DNA of 11,366 nt from an uncultured Xanthobacteraceae bacterium (GCA_955652195.1 CATPBC010000101.1:1-11366); one strand, 5' to 3'. Counted from the first letter of the stretch, positions 1 to 6,871 are shown. Notes: generated by a model not told the origin, from the letters alone. Translations and numbers: made by a program.

Positions 1-374
1 CTCACCAGCGCGCGCCGTGACGGCACGAATGGCAGCTCGAATGTCTCGATCTTCGGGAACCGGGCGGGCGTAAGGCTTGGAACCGCGAAGACGATATCGG
101 CCGAACCGTCGCGCACCTGGTCAAACAAGGCCGCCGGTGCTTGGCCGAGCTGCATGGATGGAAACAGATCGATGCGGATACGGCCGCCAGACTCTGCCTC
201 GACCTTCCGCGCCCATGGCGCAAGGAATTTCTCGTGGACGCTGGAGACCGACGAAAACGCGTGGTGGAGTTTCAACGTGGTCGGCGGCGTGTCGGCGCGG
301 GCGAGGCGCATGATTGCCGGAGCCACTGCCGTTCCAATCGACGAAGCCAAGAACGTACGCCGCGCAATCCGCAT
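1..374 (-). CDS. TRAP transporter solute-binding protein, DctP family (3' part outside window)
   Basis: This is the N-terminal 124 codons of a periplasmic solute-binding protein of a TRAP (tripartite ATP-independent) transporter, which captures small organic acids or similar solutes and delivers them to a membrane QM pair. Reading from ATG at 374, residues 1-28 form a Tat-type signal peptide (ARRTFLAS followed by a small-residue stretch ending near RLARAD). The mature part starts with LKLHHAFS, then SSVHEKFLAPWARKVEAES, GRIRIDLFPSMQLG, DQVRDGSADIVFAVPSLTP and KIETFELPFVPS, all typical of the first lobe of DctP-like proteins. A GAGG lies about 12 nt before the ATG, a weak ribosome site. It follows pssA on the same strand after 34 nt, so co-transcription is possible. 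No TRAP membrane subunits are visible; they may lie beyond the left edge. The substrate cannot be told from this fragment. Confidence 0.85.
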   Translation of the reverse strand, partial: MRIARRTFLASSIGTAVAPAIMRLARADTPPTTLKLHHAFSSVSSVHEKFLAPWARKVEAESGGRIRIDLFPSMQLGQAPAALFDQVRDGSADIVFAVPSLTPARFPKIETFELPFVPSRRALV

Positions 375-408
375 AACAGAGAATGTCCTCGAGACGGCCG
401 ACTCTTTA

Positions 409-1290
409 TTAATTCAGCCGCGACGGACGATCCGCCTGATCGTTCGGCCGCACCGCACCTTCGCCGATCGGTGACGGGAGCATGGGCTCGCGTATCACCT
501 CCCCCACGGCTTCGCGCGATCGTTGCTTGTAGCGGCGGTAGGAAAGCCAGCCGAATGGCAGGCTAGCCAGATAAGCGAGTGTGCCGGCCGTGAGCAAAAT
601 CCAGGGATAAGCCATCAATAGCCCGATCCACAAAACCATGACCACGATCAGCGGCCCGACCATTTCGGGCGGCACACGGGTGCCGACGCGCTTGCCGGAA
701 AATACCGGCAGCCGCGATACCATCAACAGCGCAATCGCCAACGTGTAGAACAGCGTCGACCAGATTAAAAAACTTGAACGAGGGACGCCCAGGAACACAA
801 CATAGATCGGCAGCAGCACGGCAATGGCGCCCATCGGGGCCGGCACGCCGACGAAGAAATTGCTGGCCCAAGCGGGCCGATCGGGATCCTCCACCATCAC
901 ATTGAAACGGGCGAGCCGCAGACCCGCGCAAATAGCGAATACCATCGCCGCGATCCATCCCACCGACCGCAACTCGTGTAGACCCCAGAAATAAAGGATC
1001 AGTGCGGGTGCGACGCCGAAATTGACGAAATCGGAAAGGCTGTCGAGTTCGGCGCCAAAGCGCGAGGTTCCCTTTAAGAAACGCGCCAGGCGGCCATCAA
1101 TTCCGTCCAGAACGGCCGCGAATACGACGGCGGCCAGCGCTAGCACATAGCGGTCCTCGAACGCCATCCGGATCGCGGTCAACCCGGCGCACATGGCGAT
1201 CAAAGTGACAATGTTTGGCGCCAACGTGCGCACCGGAATACGGCGGAAACGCCTGCGCCGCGGATCCAAACCGGGTGATTGTATCGCCAT
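409..1290 (-). CDS. pssA: CDP-diacylglycerol-serine O-phosphatidyltransferase (phosphatidylserine synthase)
   Basis: This integral membrane enzyme condenses CDP-diacylglycerol with L-serine to give phosphatidylserine and CMP, the first committed step to phosphatidylethanolamine. With the chosen ATG at 1290 it has 293 residues. The CDP-alcohol phosphatidyltransferase signature DG-x2-AR-x8-G-x3-D-x3-D is intact: D62, D65-G66, A69-R70, G79, D83 and D87. The arginine-rich N-terminus (PRRRRFRRIPVRTLAPN) precedes about seven to eight hydrophobic segments, and the tail is charged. An in-frame ATG at 1332 would add 14 residues; I prefer 1290 because the resulting N-terminus matches the usual family form, but neither start has a good Shine-Dalgarno. 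The psd partner is at 4940-5641 on the other strand, whereas in many relatives the two are adjacent. Family identity is firm; the start is less so. Confidence 0.93.
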   Translation of the reverse strand: MAIQSPGLDPRRRRFRRIPVRTLAPNIVTLIAMCAGLTAIRMAFEDRYVLALAAVVFAAVLDGIDGRLARFLKGTSRFGAELDSLSDFVNFGVAPALILYFWGLHELRSVGWIAAMVFAICAGLRLARFNVMVEDPDRPAWASNFFVGVPAPMGAIAVLLPIYVVFLGVPRSSFLIWSTLFYTLAIALLMVSRLPVFSGKRVGTRVPPEMVGPLIVVMVLWIGLLMAYPWILLTAGTLAYLASLPFGWLSYRRYKQRSREAVGEVIREPMLPSPIGEGAVRPNDQADRPSRLN

Positions 1291-1383
1291 AAGCCAAATA
1301 TAGCCGTTCGCGCCGCGCGGTGCCATCGGCATAGGCAGTCCAGGCCATTCGAAAATGACTAATGCGCCGGCACGCGCCCTCGC

Positions 1384-1761
1384 TCAGCGCGCCCGGAATT
1401 TAATTTGGCCCGCCGGATTTTCCTCGCTTCCGCTGGGTCTTAGCTGCGGCGCTGCTCGCATTATCGCGTCGAGCCGCTGGAGCAACGGGCGGACGCCTCC
1501 ACTTGCGACGGCTTTGCGTTTGCCACGCGGAAAGTTGAGCGGAAATCTTACCGTAACGAGCGACCGCTGCTTCTCGTCGGCGACGTCCACCGTCCACCGC
1601 CGGAAATCGGAGGTGCGGTCAGCGAAGCCGAAAATCATCATCACGCGATCGGCGAGCAGGAGCGCTCTCGCATGCGCAGCGGACAAATCGCTCAGATCGC
1701 TGCCCATATTGTCCGCGAAAACCTGATCCGGAGCGCATAGGTGAAAGTAAAATCGCGGCAT
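1384..1761 (-). CDS. DUF6894 family small protein
   Basis: This 125-residue protein begins MPRFYFHL, followed by a stretch around residues 13-42 (VFADNMGSDLSDL, then AHARALLLAD). That is the pattern of the DUF6894 family, small proteins common in Hyphomicrobiales and of unknown function. The start is well supported by AGGAAG about 8 nt upstream of the ATG at 1761. After the family-like first part, roughly residues 75-125 are basic and less typical (PRGKRKAVASGG, then ending PAGQIKFRAR). I see no signal peptide or membrane segment, so it is probably cytoplasmic. It sits between the EAL gene and pssA, all on the minus strand, with 41 nt to the EAL stop and 93 nt to the pssA start. No function can be assigned from the sequence. 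Confidence 0.8.
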   Translation of the reverse strand: MPRFYFHLCAPDQVFADNMGSDLSDLSAAHARALLLADRVMMIFGFADRTSDFRRWTVDVADEKQRSLVTVRFPLNFPRGKRKAVASGGVRPLLQRLDAIMRAAPQLRPSGSEENPAGQIKFRAR

Positions 1762-1802
1762 GATCGCGCTTCCTTCGACAATGATGAGTTACGCCAGTTT
1801 CA

Positions 1803-2747
1803 CTATTCTGGCGGCATGGTGCGCAGGAACGTACGCACGCCCATTGGTTTTGCGAACAGAAAGCCCTGAACCAAATCGAATCCGAGCTCGCGCGCGGCGG
1901 CAAAATCGGCGTGAGTCTCTACACCGACCGCAACAGTGCGGGCGCCGAATTGACCAGCGACATCGACGATGTGCTGGCACAGCCTCCGTTTGGAGCGATC
2001 GTCTGCGCAACCGGAGATCAATTCCCTGTCGACTTTTATTTCGACGAAGGGAAAGTCCCGCAATTCCGCGAGAGCGGCGCCTTCACCGCCGACGCGATCG
2101 ATCGAGATCGCGACCTTCTGCAACCTCGCTTGTTTGGCAAATGTACGCGCTATCGGCAGGTCGCGCGTGATGTCGCCACCATCAACCTCGACGATGAGCC
2201 CGTCGAAAGCAGGATCGTCGGGCAGCTGACGACAGAGATATTCCACAGAAGCGGGGTCGTCGAGGAACGAAATTGGAAGATTGATCGACATATCGACCTG
2301 CCGCTGCTCGGCCCGGAAGTAACGCCAATCGGCGAGTGCCTGATCGATAACGAATTGCGACAGCGCCCGGAAATGGGGATCGCGCGTGGCGGGCATGAAA
2401 TTGGCAGGCTGGACAATTCCCAGTTGCGGGTGACGCATGCGAATGAGCGCTTCGGCGCCGCGCAAATCGAGGGCCTGGCTGCCAATCTTGGGCTGATACC
2501 ACAATTCGAGCCAGCCAGCGCGCAGCGCTTGGGCGATATCGATTGCGCAAGCGGGCAGATCGGCGCTCCAATTATCGGCCATATTGATGCCGGCCATATT
2601 GTCGCGCCTGTAGGTGCCCGCCGCGACGACAGGTTCGGGCCCGTTGTCGTTTTTCGCGAGTAAAGAGAGGTTACGGCCGCCGGTGACCTTCGGATTGACG
2701 CCGCTCGCGAACGCGGCCGATACTTGTTGCAACTTGCGGGACACCAT
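1803..2747 (-). CDS. EAL-domain protein with degenerate catalytic site (probable c-di-GMP sensor or regulator)
   Basis: With ATG at 2747 this is 314 residues: an N-terminal region without recognisable domain (about 1-65) and one EAL domain (about 66-312). EAL domains hydrolyse cyclic di-GMP when all active-site residues are present. Using RocR numbering, by residue spacing I see E175 kept (AEAL, E99), N233 kept (SINLP, N156), E265 kept (E187), D295 kept (D217), K316 kept (K238) and Q372 kept (Q294). D296 is R218 in place of the DDFG motif, E352 is V274 (VAVGVET instead of the usual VAEGVET) and E268 is G190. Loss of a metal-binding Asp and of the putative general-base Glu argues against phosphodiesterase activity. 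No GGDEF, PAS or receiver domain and no membrane segment are visible. The frame stays open to a GTG at 2933, and the tandem LSAN-type repeat upstream may be translated, so the start is uncertain. Confidence 0.83.
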   Translation of the reverse strand: MVSRKLQQVSAAFASGVNPKVTGGRNLSLLAKNDNGPEPVVAAGTYRRDNMAGINMADNWSADLPACAIDIAQALRAGWLELWYQPKIGSQALDLRGAEALIRMRHPQLGIVQPANFMPATRDPHFRALSQFVIDQALADWRYFRAEQRQVDMSINLPISFLDDPASVEYLCRQLPDDPAFDGLIVEVDGGDITRDLPIARTFAKQARLQKVAISIDRVGGEGAALAELRDFPFVEIKVDRELISGCADDRSKRRLCQHIVDVAGQFGARTVAVGVETHADFAAARELGFDLVQGFLFAKPMGVRTFLRTMPPE

Positions 2748-2765
2748 GCGAACCCCGGCCACCTT

Positions 2766-2813
2766 GGCGTTCGCAGAGTTATTGGCCGAATTGTTCGCCG
2801 ACAAGTTCGCAAT
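2766..2813 (-). repeat. Degenerate 12-bp tandem repeat, four units, upstream of the EAL start
   Basis: Four consecutive 12-nt units lie here. In the frame of the EAL gene they read IANL, SANN, SANN and SANA. Units two and three differ at three positions, all synonymous (gcg/gcc, aac/aat, aat/aac). Units three and four keep S-A-N while the codons change (tcg/tct, gcc/gcg, aat/aac). Protein-level conservation with silent change hints that this stretch is translated, although it lies upstream of the first ATG at 2747. On the plus strand GTTCGC recurs at 2769, 2793 and 2805. Confidence 0.55.
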
Positions 2814-2827
2814 GCGAAAGTAGTTAA

Positions 2828-2848
2828 GTGACAATCTCCGCGTGACAA
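2828..2848. repeat. Direct heptamer repeat GTGACAA in the divergent intergenic region
   Basis: GTGACAA occurs at 2828-2834 and again at 2842-2848, with 7 nt between copies, 30 nt before the ATG of the ABC exporter. The divergent region between the EAL gene and the exporter must hold their promoters, so this pair is a candidate operator. A seven-base repeat in about 130 nt can also arise by chance. Confidence 0.3.
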
Positions 2849-2878
2849 AAAACTTAGAGGCGATTTCGTGAGCCTGCG

Positions 2879-4846
2879 ATGAGCGATTTTCAACGGCCGG
2901 CCGAGCAAGTGCGGCGAACAGCGGGTTTTGCACGCGGCAATTTGGTGGCGACGCTGGTCAATCTTTGGCCTTACATTTGGCCGGCCGACCGGCGCGACCT
3001 AAAAGCGCGCGTGATTTTCGCGACCGTGCTTCTTTTCCTTGCCAAGCTCGCCACCGTTGCCGTGCCATTCACTTTTAAATGGGCCACTGACGCGCTTGCC
3101 GGTCGCGGCACTGCGCCGATAGCGCCGGACAATTGGCTCGCTTGGGCGTTCACCGCGCCGATCGTGATGACGCTCGCCTATGGCGGGACGCGCATTCTGA
3201 TGGGGCTCATCACCCAATGGCGCGACGGCATTTTCGCCAAGGTGGCGATGAATGCCGTACGGCGGCTGGCAATGCTCACATTCGAGCATGTGCATCTGCT
3301 CTCGCTGCGTTTTCATCTGGAGCGCAAGACCGGCGGACTAACGCGCGTTCTCGAACGTGGCCGCAACGCGATCGAGACGATTGTGCGTATGGTGCTGCTT
3401 CAGCTCGCGCCAACGGTCGTCGAACTTGTCCTAATCGTCGCGGTGCTGCTGCTGCATTTCGACTGGCGCTATGTGGCCGTGATCGCTGCTACGGTCGCCG
3501 TTTATATGCTGTTCACCTATTACGCGACCGAGTGGCGCATCAATATTCGCCGCAAGATGAATGACAGCGACAGCGATGCCAATGCCAAGGCCATCGATTC
3601 GTTGTTGAACTATGAGACGGTGAAATATTTTTCCGCCGAGGAGCGCGAGGCGAAGCGATACGATCGCTCGATGACGCGCTACGAGGACGCAAGCGTAAAG
3701 GCTTACGTGTCGCTTGCAGTGCTCAATGCCGGACAAGCGGTCATTTTCACGATTGGTCTCACGGCGGCGATGGCGTTGTGCGCCTTTGGCATCGAGAACG
3801 GCAGCAACACAGTCGGCGACTTCGTTATGATCAACGCGATGATGATCCAGCTCTACACGCCGCTAAATTTCATGGGCATGGTCTATCGTGAAATCAAGCA
3901 GGCCGTCATCGACATCGAGATCATGTTTTCGCTGTTGGAGCGCAAGCCGGAAATCACCGATAGTCCCAGCGCGCGACCGCTACAGGTGCGCGCCGGCGCC
4001 ATCCGTTTTGAGAATGTGTCATTTGCCTACGAAGCGGCGCGGCCGATCCTTGCCGATTTGAACTTTGAGGTCGCCGCCGGCCGTACCGTCGCGATTGTTG
4101 GGCAATCCGGCGCCGGCAAATCGACGATTTCGCGGTTGCTGTTCCGCTTCTATGACGTTACTGGCGGCCGCATCCTGATCGATGATCAGGACATCCGCGA
4201 TGTCACGCAGACCTCCTTGCGCGCGGCAATCGGCATGGTGCCGCAGGACACCGTGCTGTTTAACGATACGATTCGCTACAACATCCGTTATGGGCGTTGG
4301 GATGCGAGCGATCCGGAAGTCGAGGAGGCCGCGCGCCAAGCGCAAATCGATGGCTTCATTCGCCGGGCGCCGCGGGGCTATGAGACCGAGGTGGGCGAAC
4401 GCGGACTGAAACTTTCCGGCGGCGAGAAACAGCGCGTTGCGATCGCCCGCACGATCCTTAAAGGACCGCCGATCCTATTGCTCGACGAAGCAACCTCGGC
4501 GCTCGACAGCCACACCGAAAAAGATATCCAGGACGAACTCGACCGTGTCGCCGAGAACCGCACCACGCTTGTGATCGCGCACCGGCTTTCGACCATTATC
4601 AATGCCGACGAAATCCTGGTGTTGGATCGAGGTGCAATCATCGAGCGCGGCACGCATCGCGAGTTGCTCGCCCATGACGGCCTTTATGCCAGCATGTGGA
4701 ATCGGCAACGCGAAGCGCAGCTGGCCCGCGAGATTCTGGCTGAAGTCGGCGACGACGGCGGCGCGCCCAATCGCAATCCTCCGCAATTGCCCGAAGCGCC
4801 GGAGCCACGGCCCGACCTGCTTTCGGCCGCGGACGCCGCCGAATGA
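2879..4846 (+). CDS. atm1: Atm1/ABCB7-type ABC exporter (fused permease and ATPase)
   Basis: This 655-residue half-transporter has a six-helix membrane domain (about residues 40-350) and a nucleotide-binding domain (about 372-610), and would act as a homodimer in the inner membrane. Walker A is GQSGAGKST at 408-416, the Q-loop glutamine is Q456, the signature is LSGGE at 512-516, Walker B is ILLLDE at 532-537, the D-loop is SALD at 540-543 and the switch histidine is H568. Membrane-domain motifs match the Atm1/HMT1 group: FHLERKTGG at 145-153, YYATEWR at 214-220, LNAGQAVIF at 282-290 (N283 and Q286 correspond to glutathione-contacting positions in Atm1 structures) and NFMGMVYREIK at 330-340. 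Bacterial Atm1 proteins export glutathione conjugates or glutathione-metal complexes. The C-terminal 30 residues are Pro/Ala-rich and probably disordered. psd follows after 93 nt, suggesting a shared transcript. A better ribosome site than the distant GAGGCG was not seen. Confidence 0.92.
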   Translation: MSDFQRPAEQVRRTAGFARGNLVATLVNLWPYIWPADRRDLKARVIFATVLLFLAKLATVAVPFTFKWATDALAGRGTAPIAPDNWLAWAFTAPIVMTLAYGGTRILMGLITQWRDGIFAKVAMNAVRRLAMLTFEHVHLLSLRFHLERKTGGLTRVLERGRNAIETIVRMVLLQLAPTVVELVLIVAVLLLHFDWRYVAVIAATVAVYMLFTYYATEWRINIRRKMNDSDSDANAKAIDSLLNYETVKYFSAEEREAKRYDRSMTRYEDASVKAYVSLAVLNAGQAVIFTIGLTAAMALCAFGIENGSNTVGDFVMINAMMIQLYTPLNFMGMVYREIKQAVIDIEIMFSLLERKPEITDSPSARPLQVRAGAIRFENVSFAYEAARPILADLNFEVAAGRTVAIVGQSGAGKSTISRLLFRFYDVTGGRILIDDQDIRDVTQTSLRAAIGMVPQDTVLFNDTIRYNIRYGRWDASDPEVEEAARQAQIDGFIRRAPRGYETEVGERGLKLSGGEKQRVAIARTILKGPPILLLDEATSALDSHTEKDIQDELDRVAENRTTLVIAHRLSTIINADEILVLDRGAIIERGTHRELLAHDGLYASMWNRQREAQLAREILAEVGDDGGAPNRNPPQLPEAPEPRPDLLSAADAAE

Positions 4847-4939
4847 GCACGTTGCGCGATTAACTATGTGAGCACGCTATTAACGCCCGCCGTTCGCCTG
4901 CACTCCTCGCAATGAGGCAAACAGAAATATACTAATTCA

Positions 4940-5641
4940 ATGTCGCTTGCCGCTTCGATCCGCCAGCAGCTGACGCCGATTCATCCGGAAGGTTATCCCT
5001 TCATCGGCGGCTTTGCCTTGGCAACGCTTGTTCTGTTCTGGCTATGGCCACCGCTAGGCGGGATCGGTCTCATTGCGACACTGTGGTGCATCTACTTTTT
5101 TCGTGATCCGCCGCGCGTCACTCCGATACGTGAAGGCATCGTGGTGGCGCCGGCGGACGGCCGTGTGTGCCAGGTCGTGAGCGTGGTGCCACCGCGGGAG
5201 CTCGAGCTCGGCGAGGGACCGCTGCCGCGCATCTCGATCTTCATGAGCGTGTTCGATTGCCACATCAATCGCAGTCCGATTGCGGGGCGCATCGAACGCA
5301 TCGTCTACCGCGCCGGCAAGTTCATTAGCGCCGATCTCGACAAAGCAAGCGAGGATAATGAGCGAAATGCATTCGTTATCGTCACCGAGACGGGACAACA
5401 CCTCGCCGTCGTGCAGATCGCCGGACTCATCGCCCGCCGGATCGTGTGTTTCGTGCGCGAATCCGAGCTGCTCGAGGCGGGCCAACGGATTGGCATGATC
5501 CGCTTCGGCTCGCGGGTCGATGTTTACCTTCCCGTGGGCACGCGTGTGCTAGCTGGCGAAGGCCAGATTGCGATCGCGGGCGAGACCGTGCTCGCCGACC
5601 TTACCGCGCGCGATACGGAAACGGCGTTTCGCCGTGCGTAA
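4940..5641 (+). CDS. psd: Phosphatidylserine decarboxylase proenzyme (short form)
   Basis: This enzyme removes CO2 from phosphatidylserine to yield phosphatidylethanolamine at the inner membrane. The 233-residue protein is the short, archaeal/alphaproteobacterial-like type rather than the longer E. coli type. Residues 21-53 form one or two hydrophobic segments followed by YFFRDPPR. The conserved APADGRV is at 70-76, FMSVFDCHINRSP at 101-113 and RFGSRVDVYLP at 188-198. Self-cleavage is expected between G190 and S191, turning S191 into the pyruvoyl cofactor of the small alpha chain; D73 and H108 are candidate partners in that processing. It lies 93 nt after the Atm1-type exporter, in the same direction. 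The synthase that supplies its substrate (pssA) is encoded on the opposite strand at 409-1290. Only a distant GAGG is seen before the ATG. Confidence 0.94.
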   Translation: MSLAASIRQQLTPIHPEGYPFIGGFALATLVLFWLWPPLGGIGLIATLWCIYFFRDPPRVTPIREGIVVAPADGRVCQVVSVVPPRELELGEGPLPRISIFMSVFDCHINRSPIAGRIERIVYRAGKFISADLDKASEDNERNAFVIVTETGQHLAVVQIAGLIARRIVCFVRESELLEAGQRIGMIRFGSRVDVYLPVGTRVLAGEGQIAIAGETVLADLTARDTETAFRRA

Positions 5642-5714
5642 CCATCGTCGCGATTCTCAGGGAACGCATCGACCAGATGTCAGTTTTAACGAAGCTTCCG
5701 TACTTTCGTCCTTA

Positions 5715-5730
5715 CGCGTACGCGATTTTT
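5715..5730. other. Perfect 10-bp palindrome followed by a T run
   Basis: CGCGTACGCG (5715-5724) is a perfect palindrome, followed by A and five T (5726-5730), in the 152-nt gap between psd and the LOG gene. It could be a protein-binding site or a minimal terminator-like element after psd, but a stem without loop bases is a poor terminator, so the call stays open. Confidence 0.25.
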
Positions 5731-5793
5731 CACAGCAACGCTTGCAGGCGGCGAGAATCGACGCCACATGTATCGTTTGACGAGATTTAATCC

Positions 5794-6396
5794 ATGAGCA
5801 AAATCAATGCGGTCTGCGTCTATTGCGGATCGAGCGCAGGAACTGAGCCCGCTTTCGGCGAGGCGGCCGGTCAATTCGGCAAGATTCTCGCCGAAGGTGG
5901 CGTGCGACTTATCTATGGTGGCGGTTCGGTCGGCCTGATGGGCATACTCGCCGACGCTGTGGTGGCGCATGGCGGCAAGGCAACCGGAATCATTCCCGAC
6001 TTTCTCACCCAGCGCGAGCGGCCGCGGCGGCTCGGCCAAGAGCTGATCGTCACCCGCGACATGCACGAGCGCAAACGAACGATGTTCGACCGCGCCGACG
6101 CCTTTGTCGCATTGCCGGGCGGAATCGGCACGCTCGAAGAACTGGTCGAACAACTCACCTGGGCGCAGCTTGGCCGCCATCGCAAACCGATTCTCGTTGC
6201 CAACATTAACGGCTATTGGGACCCGCTTCTTACACTTGTCGCGCATATGCGCGAACGCGCATTCGTGCCCGAGTCGCTCGCGGTCAATTTCTTGGTGTGC
6301 GAGCGTGTCGTAGATATTTTGCCGATTTTGCGTCAGGCGGCGCGCGGTCGCGCCGAGGCGGAAAAGCCAATGGCAATCCCGGCCGAGCGGCTGTGA
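5794..6396 (+). CDS. LOG-family nucleotide 5'-monophosphate phosphoribohydrolase (TIGR00730 type)
   Basis: This 200-residue Rossmann-fold protein belongs to the LOG family, which cleaves the N-glycosidic bond of nucleoside 5'-monophosphates, including cytokinin ribotides and, in bacterial members, AMP or related nucleotides. Visible motifs are VYCGSS at 9-14, YGGGSVGLMG at 41-50, the DMHERK stretch at 89-94 (R93 in the usual catalytic position) and the nucleotide-binding PGGIGTLEE at 108-116, where E115/E116 include the catalytic Glu. Older annotations call this family lysine decarboxylase, which is not supported. The length is normal. A weak GAGAT precedes the ATG by about 9 nt. The gap of 152 nt from psd suggests it may have its own promoter. 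The true substrate in this organism is unknown; a housekeeping nucleotide-salvage role is as likely as cytokinin production. Confidence 0.9.
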   Translation: MSKINAVCVYCGSSAGTEPAFGEAAGQFGKILAEGGVRLIYGGGSVGLMGILADAVVAHGGKATGIIPDFLTQRERPRRLGQELIVTRDMHERKRTMFDRADAFVALPGGIGTLEELVEQLTWAQLGRHRKPILVANINGYWDPLLTLVAHMRERAFVPESLAVNFLVCERVVDILPILRQAARGRAEAEKPMAIPAERL

Positions 6397-6409
6397 TCTG
6401 GCCTCCATC

Positions 6410-6442
6410 CTTTCCTTAAGCGGGGGAGGGTTAGGGAGGGGG
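6410..6442. terminator. G-rich intergenic element between convergent genes (possible bidirectional terminator / quadruplex)
   Basis: In the 49-nt gap between the ends of the LOG and VOC genes, the plus strand carries four G runs: 6422-6426, 6428-6430, 6434-6436 and 6438-6442, with loops A, TTA and A. This fits the canonical four-run quadruplex pattern with very short loops. The C-rich stretch just before it (about 6400-6416, CCTCCATCCTTTCC) is partly complementary, so the element may also be a decayed palindrome of the C/G-rich intergenic repeats common in this order. Position between two converging transcripts suits a terminator, but there is no U run. Confidence 0.4.
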
Positions 6443-6445
6443 AAT

Positions 6446-6838
6446 TTACTTCGCGGCCTCTTCGCGCAGGAACGTCACAGCTTCGATGCGGTTGCCGTCC
6501 GGGTCGCGAACGAAGGCCGCGTAATAGCCGCTGTGATATTGTGCGCGCACTCCCGGTGCGCCATCAGACGTGCCGCCGGCCTTAAGCGCCGCGGCATGAA
6601 AGTCTTCGACCGCCCGCGTATCGGTGGCGCGCAGGCAAATATGCACGCCGCTGTCCTGCTCGACGCGAGCTATGCCTTCGCGCCGGTTGATCCAGAATTC
6701 CGGATATGTCTTGCCGAAGCCGATCGCCGCGTTCGGCCATTCGCGCAATTTCCGCATCCCAAGCGGCGCCAACACGGCGGCGTAGAACGGCTCGGCCTTG
6801 CGCAGATCGCGCACGGCAATGGAGACATGATCGATCAT
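6446..6838 (-). CDS. VOC (glyoxalase/bleomycin-resistance fold) family protein
   Basis: This 130-residue protein has the paired beta-alpha-beta-beta-beta modules of the vicinal oxygen chelate superfamily. It begins MIDHVSIAVRDL (H4 is the usual first metal ligand), has GVHICLRA with H66 at the start of the second module, and ends with YYAAFVRDPDGNRIEAV, where E119 is the usual last ligand. Such proteins bind a divalent metal and act as isomerases, dioxygenases or resistance proteins; the specific reaction cannot be told from sequence. The start is well supported by GGAGGG about 7 nt before the ATG. It follows cimA by 33 nt on the same strand and is probably the last gene of the cysS operon. 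It is likely cytoplasmic. Confidence 0.9.
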   Translation of the reverse strand: MIDHVSIAVRDLRKAEPFYAAVLAPLGMRKLREWPNAAIGFGKTYPEFWINRREGIARVEQDSGVHICLRATDTRAVEDFHAAALKAGGTSDGAPGVRAQYHSGYYAAFVRDPDGNRIEAVTFLREEAAK

Positions 6839-6871
6839 CCGAGCCCTCCGCTCCCGTCCGCGCTACTGGCA

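Noticed and set aside
1355..1726. 123-codon plus-strand frame opposite the DUF6894 gene
   Set aside because: The minus-strand protein has a family match and a good ribosome site; this one has neither.
1911..2663. 250-codon plus-strand open frame antisense to the EAL gene
   Set aside because: It mirrors the EAL coding sequence, has no family resemblance and no ribosome site; the minus-strand EAL motifs are unmistakable.
5686..6408. 240-codon minus-strand open frame antisense to the LOG gene
   Set aside because: The plus strand encodes a full-length protein with PGGxGTxxE and GGG motifs; the antisense frame has only a by-product composition of GC-rich coding DNA.
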